Assembly (NCBI GenBank): GCA_014380825.1
Contig: JACMJD010000226.1
Location: forward strand, 1-5,111
From: Phycisphaerae bacterium
GTDB lineage: Bacteria > Planctomycetota > Phycisphaerae > Tepidisphaerales > Tepidisphaeraceae
Length of the DNA: 5,111 nt
Direction: 5' to 3'
Shown here one piece after another: positions 1 through 5,111 of this stretch. The stretch's first letter is position 1; each line of letters opens with the position of its first letter. A program made the position numbers and the translations under genes. The notes beneath the pieces were generated by a model. The model was not told the DNA's origin. It searched no databases and was given only the letters and a program-made list of their open reading frames with translations.

Positions 1-1331
1 CCGCCGGAGATTTCCGTGCCGCCGGAGTAGTTGATGATCGGCAACTTGGAGTTGCCGACGACTTCGAACAGCCATAGCCACGGCACCGGATTCCACGGCT
101 CGCCGGTGCTGGCGAATTTTCGCAAGCTGGTGAGATCGTGTTTCTTCACCGGGCCTTCGCCGTGACGAAGCAGCGCGCGGATGAGCGTTGGAGAAATTCC
201 CAGCGCCGTGACTTTGTGTTTCGCGACGAGTTCCCACAGACGATCGGCGCCGGGGTGATCGAGCGCGCCGTCGTAGAGCATCATGGTCGCGCCGATCAGC
301 AGCGTGCCATAGATCAGCCACGGGCCCATCATCCAGCCGATATCGGTGGTCCACCAGAGCGTTTCGTCGGGATGGATATCCAGCCCGTGGTACATGTCCT
401 GCGCGCCCTTGATGGGAAACCCGCAGTGCGTGTGAACGGCGCCTTTGGGTTTTCCGGTGGTGCCGGACGTGTAGATGATCATCATCACGTCTTCGGCGCT
501 GGTGCGGGCGGTGGGGGATTCGGGGGACTGGCGGTCAACGATTTCGTTCCAGGAGTGCGCCTTCACGTGGCTTGGGCGTCCCGCCCGAGCGTCTTGTAAA
601 TCCGTGCGCGCGGGCGAGACGCCCACGCCACGTTGGTGGACGATCATGTGTTCCAACGTGGAAACGTTCGCCGCGGCTTCGTTTGCGATGGCGAGCATGT
701 CGACGTTCTTCCCGCGGCGCGGGAAGCAGTCGCACGTGAACAGCGCCTTCGCATCGGCATCGGCCAATCGCGACGCGACCGCGCCGGCGCCGAATCCGCT
801 GAAGAGCGGCAGGAACATCCCGCCGATCTTGATGATCGCGAGCATCGCGATCGCGCACTCGGGCGTGAGCGGCATGAACACGCCGATCGCATCGCCCTTG
901 GCGAGTCCGAGCTCGCGCAGCGCGTTGGCGGTCTTGTTCACTTCTGTGCGAAGCTGCGCGTAGGTGAGAGTGCGTGCGTCGCCTTCCTCGTTTTCGTATT
1001 TGATCGCGATGCGCGAATCGAGATCGGTTCCTTTGTAGCGATCGAGCAAATTGGTGACGATGTTCATCTCGCCGCCCACGCACCATTTCGGAAACGGCGT
1101 GCCGCGCGAAAGGTCGACAATCTTGTCGTACGGCCTATCGAACTTCAGCTTGAACTCGTTGCGGATGATGTCATCCCAGAACCACCCGAAGTCGTCCGTC
1201 GATCGGCGCATCAGTTCGTCGTACGATTTGATGCCATGCCGATCCATGAAGCGTTTGAGATTGCTCTGCTCGATGTGTTCCTTCGTCGGCCGCCAGACGA
1301 TCGGGCCGCCGAAGGTGGGGGTGTCTTCCAT
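1..1331 (-). CDS. Acetyl-CoA-synthetase-like AMP-forming acyl-CoA ligase (partial, C-terminus off the left edge)
   Basis: This enzyme should activate a short carboxylic acid (acetate or similar) to an acyl-adenylate and transfer it to CoA in the cytoplasm. I translated the minus strand from 1331 to the window edge and found one uninterrupted frame of 443 codons. Residues about 1-100 resemble the ACAS_N region (GWFWDD, PFPKW). The AMP-binding domain follows, with the phosphate-binding A3 motif YTSGTTGKPKG at residues 287-297, WWTTDIGWMMGPW near 325-337, STGEPWNPVPW, and the adenylate motif YSGGTEISG at the end. The C-terminal subdomain with the catalytic lysine lies outside the window, so activity cannot be judged. 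ATG 1331 has GGAGG with an 8-nt spacer. The gene starts 63 nt downstream of the repeat-protein stop. Residues 234-256 are encoded by a palindromic repeat. Family membership is certain; the acyl substrate is not. Confidence 0.93.
   Translation of the reverse strand, partial: MEDTPTFGGPIVWRPTKEHIEQSNLKRFMDRHGIKSYDELMRRSTDDFGWFWDDIIRNEFKLKFDRPYDKIVDLSRGTPFPKWCVGGEMNIVTNLLDRYKGTDLDSRIAIKYENEEGDARTLTYAQLRTEVNKTANALRELGLAKGDAIGVFMPLTPECAIAMLAIIKIGGMFLPLFSGFGAGAVASRLADADAKALFTCDCFPRRGKNVDMLAIANEAAANVSTLEHMIVHQRGVGVSPARTDLQDARAGRPSHVKAHSWNEIVDRQSPESPTARTSAEDVMMIIYTSGTTGKPKGAVHTHCGFPIKGAQDMYHGLDIHPDETLWWTTDIGWMMGPWLIYGTLLIGATMMLYDGALDHPGADRLWELVAKHKVTALGISPTLIRALLRHGEGPVKKHDLTSLRKFASTGEPWNPVPWLWLFEVVGNSKLPIINYSGGTEISG
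565..633. repeat. 69-bp imperfect palindromic element inserted in frame in the acyl-CoA ligase gene
   Basis: Two 27-nt arms (565-591 and 607-633) are reverse complements with 24 Watson-Crick pairs and 3 mismatches, around a 15-nt loop. Each arm is itself a small hairpin: GGGCG-TCC-CGCCC at 574-586 and GGGCG-AGA-CGCCC at 612-624. The length is exactly 23 codons, so the host frame is preserved; residues about 234-256 (starting RGVGVSPAR, ending GRPSHV) come from it. It lies between LEHMIVHQ and HSWNEIV, roughly 30 residues before the A3 motif, where related ligases have a shorter linker as far as I recall. The repeat is directly visible; calling it a dispersed mobile palindrome, comparable to in-gene Rickettsia palindromic elements, is inference because only one copy is in the window. 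Confidence 0.8.
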
Positions 1332-1337
1332 TCCAAA

Positions 1338-1361
1338 TTCCTCCGCAGTTTCGCGGAGGAA
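1338..1361 (-). promoter_or_regulatory. Hairpin enclosing the Shine-Dalgarno sequence of the acyl-CoA ligase
   Basis: A perfect 9-bp stem (1338-1346 with 1353-1361) closes a 6-nt loop. On the minus-strand transcript the 3' arm reads GCGGAGGAA, which contains the ligase's GGAGG ribosome binding site, 8 nt before ATG 1331. If it folds, it would hide the site. It is followed only by TTT, so it is a poor intrinsic terminator for the upstream repeat-protein gene, though that role is not excluded. The structure is seen; the regulation is inferred. Confidence 0.55.
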
Positions 1362-1394
1362 AGAATACCGAAAGACGAAGCGGAATGCGCGACG

Positions 1395-3185
1395 TTAAAG
1401 ATCAACATCGTCGAGCAGATCGTGGATAGGCGGATGCTTGTTGAACGGATTTGTCGCAACGCGTGCCAGCGCGCGGGTTCCGGCGTTCTTCACGTTGCCG
1501 AAATGCCGCTCGAAGCCATCGCCGGGTTGTAGCGCGACATCAAACGATGCGTCGGCCGTGTTCGGTTGCGTTGACGATGAATATCCCGCGACGCGCGCAA
1601 GTCGCACCTGGTAGTTTCCGGCTGTCAACCCGGTGAACGAGTATCGGCCTCTGCTGTCGGTGCGTCGAAACTTCTCGCCGGTGGTGAGCTTGCCGTCGCG
1701 GTTCTTGTCGAGGTAAACGACCCAGTTCCGCAGGGCGGCCTCGCCCGCGGTGCGCTTGCCGTTCGCGTCGGGATCGAGAAACACATTGCCCGCGATCGTG
1801 CCCAGCGAGGATGGCGTCGTCAGTCGCCACGGCTCGGTGCCTTTGCGCCAGTCGGTCGCGCGGAAGTAGAGCGTATTCGACGCGCTGGTGAGTTGATCTA
1901 AGGGGTGCAACGAATAAGGCGAGACCGGCGTCGTCCCCGCCGGAGTTCCATCTGATCGGAACACGCGCTGTGCAAAAGCGTGCGCGACGTCGGTCTGATC
2001 GAATCCTTTGAAATACAGCACATTGTCCGCGATGGCCGATTGAACGTGCTCCTCTGTGCCATCATTGACCCGAACCGTAGCCGATACCTTTTTCGTTCCG
2101 CGTGCCGTGCCGTCGCTGGTCCACAGATAGGTAAAGTTTTCGGTGAATACCGTCTTTTCGCGTATCCAAAAGAAAATTCGGCTGCTTGTGCTGGCCATGG
2201 CGCTGATGTCGCTGACGTTGACGTCGGAGGTCAGATCCTTGACCGCGACCGTGCCGGCTTCGGTGCCGTCGCTCTTCCAAAGCACATCGCGACTTCCGGC
2301 GCTTTCCCGGACCGCGAAATAGATCGACTTTCCCACGCCACCTAATACCACAGGGTTGTCGGCAATGCCCGAGAACGTGCGGACACGAACGGTGCCGGCC
2401 GCGGTACCGTCGGTGCGATACAATCCGCGGACGCCGTCTGCTTTGGCGAAGAACCAAACGCTGCTGCGAAAGCTTCGTACCGTCCTGCCCATAACAAGGA
2501 ACGTGTTCACACCCACCGGCTTGAGCGGGATGGTGCCGGGGACGGTGCCGTTGGTGCGATACAGCGTTCCATCGGGACCTGCGGTTGTGTTGCAGAAGTA
2601 GGCATAGTTGCCGAGTGCGACGGGCGTGGTCGTCCCGGTGTTGCTTGAGAAGCTCGTCAGGGGGTACGTGCCGTCGGACGTGCCGTCGCTCCGCCAGACT
2701 TGCAGCGTCGTGATCGATGGATCACCGACTTCGAAATAGAGCAGTCGGCCCGCAAGCGTCAGGAGGTGCGGAGTCGTAGCGCCAAGCCCAGCGACCGGCT
2801 GTGTGCCCGCGACCGTCCCGTCTGTCGACCAGAGTCCCTGACCGCCGCTGACGAATAGCTTTCCACCGAGTTCGACGGAGTTGTAGTCGAAGCCCGGAGC
2901 GATGCCGTTGTCAAGCAAAGTGAGCGCGACGGTACCACCTGGCGTGCCATCGCTCTTCCACCAACGCACTTTCGGAATCTCGCCGCTTGCTGGGGCCTGC
3001 TCTGCGATGAAATAGGTTTCTCCCTTGAAGCTGGCAAACGCCGTTGGCCGCGAGTCATCGGTAAAGCCCGAACCTTCCCGATCAATGTCGGCGACAAGCT
3101 GCACGGCGAGCATCGTGCGCGGTTCGAGTGGATCAATGCACGGAGCCATGGGGCGGCGTTGCAGTTGGGCGTTGCGTTTCATCAT
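1395..3185 (-). CDS. Extracellular ELWxxDGT-repeat protein with SdrD_B-like domain (planctomycete LEPR type)
   Basis: A 596-residue protein, probably exported or on the cell surface; its ligand and role are unknown. A basic N-terminus leads into the LEPRTMLA motif (residues 20-27), typical of planctomycete secreted proteins; no classical long hydrophobic signal core is visible. Eight ELWxxDGTxxGT-type repeats occupy about 75-418 and a degenerate ninth (EPWRLTTP) follows near 451, so a beta-propeller-like fold is plausible. Residues about 462-564 form an SdrD_B/Cna-B-like domain. It has two acidic calcium-type loops: DPDANGKRTAGE (471-482) and DKNRDGKLTTGE (493-504), the second a textbook EF-hand loop. 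A short tail (NPFNKHPPIHDL) ends the protein. ATG codons lie at 3185 and 3182 and neither has a purine-rich ribosome site, so the exact start is open. A paralogue's tail ends 9 nt upstream, so coupling or read-in is possible. Confidence 0.93.
   Translation of the reverse strand: MMKRNAQLQRRPMAPCIDPLEPRTMLAVQLVADIDREGSGFTDDSRPTAFASFKGETYFIAEQAPASGEIPKVRWWKSDGTPGGTVALTLLDNGIAPGFDYNSVELGGKLFVSGGQGLWSTDGTVAGTQPVAGLGATTPHLLTLAGRLLYFEVGDPSITTLQVWRSDGTSDGTYPLTSFSSNTGTTTPVALGNYAYFCNTTAGPDGTLYRTNGTVPGTIPLKPVGVNTFLVMGRTVRSFRSSVWFFAKADGVRGLYRTDGTAAGTVRVRTFSGIADNPVVLGGVGKSIYFAVRESAGSRDVLWKSDGTEAGTVAVKDLTSDVNVSDISAMASTSSRIFFWIREKTVFTENFTYLWTSDGTARGTKKVSATVRVNDGTEEHVQSAIADNVLYFKGFDQTDVAHAFAQRVFRSDGTPAGTTPVSPYSLHPLDQLTSASNTLYFRATDWRKGTEPWRLTTPSSLGTIAGNVFLDPDANGKRTAGEAALRNWVVYLDKNRDGKLTTGEKFRRTDSRGRYSFTGLTAGNYQVRLARVAGYSSSTQPNTADASFDVALQPGDGFERHFGNVKNAGTRALARVATNPFNKHPPIHDLLDDVDL
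1932..2963 (-). repeat. Protein-level repeat array: eight ELWxxDGTxxGT units
   Basis: The units begin at residues 75, 118, 163, 208, 255, 302, 354 and 408 of the repeat protein, spaced 43-54 residues apart. Examples are WWKSDGTPGGT, LWSTDGTVAGT, VWRSDGTSDGT, LYRTNGTVPGT, LWKSDGTEAGT and VFRSDGTPAGT. The first position drifts among W, L and V, and one unit has N for the D of DGT. Between units the sequence follows a regular pattern of hydrophobic strands ending in Y/F-F, as expected for repeated beta-sheets. Units are diverged in DNA, so recent slippage expansion is unlikely. Confidence 0.85.
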
Positions 3186-3194
3186 GGTGAGGAT

Positions 3195-3369
3195 TTACGT
3201 GCGACGTGAGAGATTTATATCCGCCACGAGATCATGACGTATCGGGCGTTCGTTGAATGGATTCGACGTGACACTTCGCGTCTCGTGCAGCGCGGCGCGC
3301 GCCGACGGGTTCTTCACACTGCCGAAGTGCCGGTCGACGGCCATTCGTTCCTGCTTTCAGAACGAGCGG
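3195..3369 (-). pseudogene. Frameshifted C-terminal remnant of a second repeat protein (paralogue of the downstream gene)
   Basis: The minus-strand frame ending at TAA 3195-3197 encodes a 49-codon stretch from ATG 3344. It aligns with the last 37 residues of the 596-residue protein: RHFGSVKNPSARA matches RHFGNVKNAGTRA, and NPFNERPIRHDL matches NPFNKHPPIHDL. Just upstream the similarity continues in another frame (VLKAGTNG against VALQPGDG), consistent with one extra base near 3339. Beyond about 3369 I cannot see further homology. It is therefore best read as the decayed 3' end of a tandem paralogue. The alternative is a real 49-residue ORF, since ATG 3344 has a weak AGGAA upstream and a promoter-like sequence precedes it. 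The left boundary is approximate. Confidence 0.7.
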
Positions 3370-3371
3370 AG

Positions 3372-3401
3372 ATCGTACCGATGCGCGTTGTGCCCCGTCA
3401 A
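3372..3401 (-). promoter_or_regulatory. Sigma70-like promoter candidate upstream of the remnant and the repeat-protein gene
   Basis: On the minus strand TTGACG (3401-3396) is followed after 18 nt by TACGAT (3377-3372). A start near 3365 would transcribe the 49-codon remnant and then the 596-residue gene, whose ATG is 9 nt past the remnant stop. It matches consensus reasonably, but a single such pair can occur by chance and planctomycete promoters are poorly defined. Confidence 0.35.
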
Positions 3402-3498
3402 AAGGATTCAGGATTTCAGCCTGCTCCAGCGAAATCATACGAGGTTTTCGGCGCTGCTCCGATCACGTCAGATGTGCCAGAATCGATCCATGGTGGCG

Positions 3499-3504
3499 AA
3501 GGAG
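3499..3504 (+). promoter_or_regulatory. Ribosome binding site for the trxC-type gene
   Basis: AAGGAG lies 9 nt before ATG 3514. It supports translation starting at the zinc-ribbon methionine rather than at the internal GTG 3591, and so supports the frameshift interpretation of this gene. Confidence 0.65.
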
Positions 3505-3513
3505 CATTCAGCC

Positions 3514-3980
3514 ATGAAGATCGTGATCTGTCCGAAATGCGGCGCGAAGAATCGCGTCGATGAATCGAAGGCATCGCTCGCCCAGCCCAAGTGCGGGAAG
3601 TGCGCCTGCCGCTGGATCTCACGGAGACCGGGCCGGCGGTGACGGACACGGCGAATGGTCATCCGCAAATCGTCACCGATGCCACATTCGCGCGCGATGT
3701 GCTCGGCGTGAAAGGTCGGCCAGTGCTGGTAGATTTCTGGGCGCCGTGGTGCGGACCTTGTCGGATGCTCGCGCCGACGCTCGAAGAGTTGGCAACCGAA
3801 GCGGATGGGAAATATCTGATCGCCAAAATCAACACCGACGAGAATCCGCGGACGTCATCGGAATACAGAATTTCCGGCATCCCGGCGATGCTGATTTTCA
3901 AAGACGGCAAGCAGGTCGATCAGTTGATCGGATTGGCGCCAAAGCAGGCGATCGTCGCGACGTTATCAAAATGGCAGTAA
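3514..3980 (+). CDS. trxC: Thioredoxin 2 (zinc-ribbon thioredoxin), split by a one-base frameshift
   Basis: Cytoplasmic disulfide reductase. The frame from ATG 3514 encodes the TrxC-type zinc ribbon with CPKCGAKNRV (cysteines 6 and 9) and CGKC (cysteines 27 and 30), then drifts into ACRWISRRPGRR and stops at 3642. The thioredoxin domain continues in another frame from about 3606 to TAA 3978-3980. Adding one G at about 3604 (TGC GGC CTG) joins them into a 155-residue protein reading CGKCGLPLDLTETG at the junction. It has the active site WAPWCGPC (WCGPC at 79-83) and the cis-proline loop GIPAM (Pro 124). As written, only a 129-residue thioredoxin from GTG 3591 could be made, without zinc ligands and with a foreign N-terminus. 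The shift may be a real mutation or a sequence error; no slippery heptamer is seen. The PLDc_N gene follows 39 nt later. Confidence 0.88.
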
Positions 3981-4019
3981 TCTGGCGCGGCTCGTTACAC
4001 ATCCAACGGAAAGGCTCAC

Positions 4020-4193
4020 ATGTTTGTCGGCGTCGGCGGGTTGTTAATTCTGATCCTTGATATCTTCTGCATCATGCAAGTCGTGCAGAGTTCGATGGAC
4101 GGAATGAAGAAACTCATCTGGATTCTGCTCATCCTTTTTCTACCGCTGCTGGGGCCAATCCTCTGGCTGCTGATCGGGCGCGGCGGCGCGTGA
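4020..4193 (+). CDS. Small PLDc_N-type two-helix membrane protein
   Basis: A 57-residue integral membrane protein. Residues about 4-19 (GVGGLLILILDIFCIM) and 32-53 (LIWILLILFLPLLGPILWLL) form two hydrophobic helices. They are joined by a polar loop with SSMDGMKK. The D-x-lysine-rich loop followed by W-x-L-x(4)-P-x-x-G-P-x-x-W/Y-L-L-I-G is the signature of the PLDc_N family (phospholipase D nuclease N-terminal). In that family the segment occurs either as the membrane anchor of cardiolipin-synthase-like enzymes or as a stand-alone small protein. No phospholipase HKD motif follows, so it is stand-alone here and has no assigned function. GGAAAGG (4008-4014) precedes ATG 4020 by 5 nt. Confidence 0.8.
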   Translation: MFVGVGGLLILILDIFCIMQVVQSSMDGMKKLIWILLILFLPLLGPILWLLIGRGGA

Positions 4194-4201
4194 AGCGCCC
4201 G
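4175..4201 (+). other. GC-rich hairpin at the end of the PLDc_N gene
   Basis: CGGGCGC (4175-4181) pairs with GCGCCCG (4195-4201), spanning the stop codon. There is no downstream T run, so an intrinsic terminator is not demonstrated. In DNA this GC-rich such a pairing is weak evidence. Confidence 0.25.
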
Positions 4202-4279
4202 GCGCGGGGCGAAATTCCGATCGCATGAAATCACTCGGGCCGCTACACCGGCGGCGTCGTCCGTGCTATTGTTTTGTAT

Positions 4280-4284
4280 AGGAG
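4280..4284 (+). promoter_or_regulatory. Ribosome binding site fixing the start of the IspD-like gene
   Basis: AGGAG sits 7 nt before ATG 4292. The frame is open back to a TTG at 4274, but that start would place the ribosome site inside the coding sequence, so ATG 4292 (MADPIFSVV) is preferred. Confidence 0.75.
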
Positions 4285-4291
4285 AGTGCGG

Positions 4292-4993
4292 ATGGCTGAC
4301 CCGATTTTCAGCGTGGTGATTGTGACCGCCGCCCCAACGGGCATGGCTGCGGAAGCGGGCGGGGCGTTTGTGAAAATCGACGGGCGCGAGGTGCTGCTGC
4401 GGAGCGTCGAACTGTTTCTCAATCGCGATAACGTGAAGCAGATTCAGGTTGTCTTCGAGCAGGATTTCCTCGAAGAAGGCCGCAAGAAATATGGCGGACA
4501 CTTCGGATTTTCCGGCGTGAAAGTCATCGGCGGCGGGCCGCGCTGGATCGATCAGCTTGCGGTTGCAGCGGGAAAGATTTCAGACGAAGCGACGCACGTG
4601 CTCGTCCACGATGCAGCGCGGCCTGCGGTGTCGTACCTGGATATCGAATCGATCATGGACGCGGCCAACAAGCATCCGGTCGCGACGCTGGCGACGCCAC
4701 TGCGTTCGCCGCTGATCGAAGTGGACGAAGGCGGTGCGGCGCTGGCGTACCATTCGCCGCAGAAGTTCATGCACATCGTCACGCCGCAGGTGTTCGCGAA
4801 AGACAAATTCCGCGAGCTGCTGAAGGACAAGCAGGATTTCCACGCCAGCCAGTTCACTCTGTGCAAAGGATCACCCCTGAACGTGCGCTGCGGTGGCGGC
4901 GGCGACGTAACGCTCGTGAAGGCGATGCTGCACATGCTGCCCAAGCCGAAGATCAAGGCGCCGCTGAGTCCATTTGATGAAGCGCAGTGGTGA
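4292..4993 (+). CDS. Divergent IspD/TarI-fold cytidylyltransferase-like protein, probably not a canonical IspD
   Basis: At 233 residues this matches the length of IspD, which makes CDP-methylerythritol from MEP and CTP in isoprenoid synthesis. The fold is supported by SVVIVTAAP at 7-15, GGGPRW at 80-85, the hallmark VLVHDAARP at 103-111 and TPQVF at 164-168, in the family's usual order and spacing. The catalytic motifs are degraded. The GxGxRM...PKQ CTP loop is replaced by a stretch around TGMAAEAGGAF (16-26), lacking its Arg and Lys. The P-x-x-DT-x-K motif reads PLRSPLIEV (136-144), the VDR-type motif reads HSPQKF (154-159), TDEAS reads HASQF (184-188), and N-x-K-x-T reads NVRCG (197-201). 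The Asp of HDAARP remains. It may be a pseudoenzyme or a transferase for another substrate. A 98-nt gap separates it from the PLDc_N gene. Confidence 0.75.
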   Translation: MADPIFSVVIVTAAPTGMAAEAGGAFVKIDGREVLLRSVELFLNRDNVKQIQVVFEQDFLEEGRKKYGGHFGFSGVKVIGGGPRWIDQLAVAAGKISDEATHVLVHDAARPAVSYLDIESIMDAANKHPVATLATPLRSPLIEVDEGGAALAYHSPQKFMHIVTPQVFAKDKFRELLKDKQDFHASQFTLCKGSPLNVRCGGGGDVTLVKAMLHMLPKPKIKAPLSPFDEAQW

Positions 4994-5006
4994 GCGCGCG
5001 CTCACC
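4989..5006. repeat. 18-bp perfect palindrome over the IspD-like stop codon
   Basis: GGTGAGCGCGCGCTCACC is fully self-complementary and includes the TGA stop (4991-4993). It could form a stem at the transcript end or be a protein-binding site. No T run follows, so it is not a classical terminator. Confidence 0.5.
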
Positions 5007-5075
5007 CCGCGCCCGCTCTCTCGCGGAGCAAGCGGATTCAACTCTTTCACGTCAATTGAAACTCTCGCCATGACG

Positions 5076-5111
5076 GCTTACGCTACCAGGCGATCGGATG
5101 CGGGCATCCGA
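5076..5111. repeat. Left half of a probable intergenic palindromic repeat, cut by the window edge
   Basis: TCGGATGC (5094-5101) and GCATCCGA (5104-5111) form a perfect 8-bp inverted repeat with a 2-nt centre, ending exactly at the last base. The preceding GGCTTACGCTACCAGG has the look of dispersed intergenic repeats in planctomycete genomes, which is my recollection and not a search. No coding signal is seen across 4994-5111. Confidence 0.4.

Noticed and set aside
535..1086. Minus-strand open frame of 183 codons inside the ligase region
   Set aside because: Wrong frame: the frame from ATG 1331 gives all ligase motifs without interruption, while this one is almost entirely Arg-rich low-complexity sequence.
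1338..1361. Intrinsic terminator for the repeat-protein gene
   Set aside because: Only three T residues follow the stem and the 3' arm is itself the next gene's ribosome binding site, so a role at translation start is the simpler reading.
1362..1367. TATTCT as a possible -10 box for the ligase gene
   Set aside because: No matching -35 at 16-18 nt, and the implied transcript start falls inside the hairpin that holds the ribosome site.
633..1532. Long plus-strand open frame of 299 codons
   Set aside because: It lies antisense to the ligase and the 3' end of the repeat-protein gene, has an Arg/His/Ala-rich composition with no family motif, and is explained by GC-rich codon use on the other strand.
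1932..2963. CRISPR-like or tandem DNA repeat
   Set aside because: The periodicity is at protein level only (43-54 residues, diverged codons), with no constant DNA repeat or spacer length.
3560..4060. Plus-strand open frame of 166 codons overlapping trxC
   Set aside because: Arg/Gly/Ser-rich out-of-frame shadow; the thioredoxin motifs are all in another frame.
4871..5071. Minus-strand open frame of 66 codons over the right-hand intergenic region
   Set aside because: It overlaps the IspD-like gene end and the palindrome, has no recognisable domain and only a weak ribosome site.

Overview
The window most likely comes from a planctomycete, probably of the Phycisphaerae/Tepidisphaerales type. 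The best evidence is the large minus-strand protein. It opens with a 'LEPRTMLA' N-terminal motif of the kind seen in planctomycete surface proteins, and carries ELWxxDGT-type repeats plus an SdrD_B-like domain. The DNA is GC-rich, and a long palindromic repeat sits in frame inside a coding gene. The assignment is from motif recognition only.

Layout: (1) 1-1331, minus strand, the N-terminal 443 codons of an acetyl-CoA-synthetase-like AMP-forming acyl-CoA ligase, running off the left edge. A 69-bp imperfect palindrome (565-633) lies inside it without breaking the frame. A 9-bp hairpin (1338-1361) covers its Shine-Dalgarno sequence. (2) 1395-3185, minus strand, an intact 596-residue extracellular-type repeat protein. 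(3) 3195-3369, minus strand, a frameshifted remnant of the C-terminal tail of a second such protein, ending 9 nt before the intact gene starts. A sigma70-like promoter candidate (3372-3401) lies just upstream of it. (4) 3514-3980, plus strand, a thioredoxin-2 (TrxC-type) gene whose zinc-ribbon and thioredoxin domain are in different frames, explained by one missing base near 3604. (5) 4020-4193, plus strand, a 57-residue two-helix membrane protein of the PLDc_N type that is easily missed because of its size. (6) 4292-4993, plus strand, an IspD-fold cytidylyltransferase-like protein that has lost most canonical active-site residues. (7) 4994-5111, non-coding, with an 18-bp perfect palindrome at the ispD-like stop codon and the left half of what looks like a second palindromic repeat cut by the window edge.

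The two minus-strand genes and the three plus-strand genes diverge from about 3345-3513. The three plus-strand genes are spaced 39 and 98 nt apart and could be co-transcribed, but they do not form an obvious single pathway. I see no CRISPR array, tRNA, rRNA, transposase or phage gene, and no defence or biosynthetic cluster. The points most worth checking are the in-frame palindromic insertion, the trxC frameshift, the degenerate IspD active site and the paralogue remnant serving as a possible translated leader.
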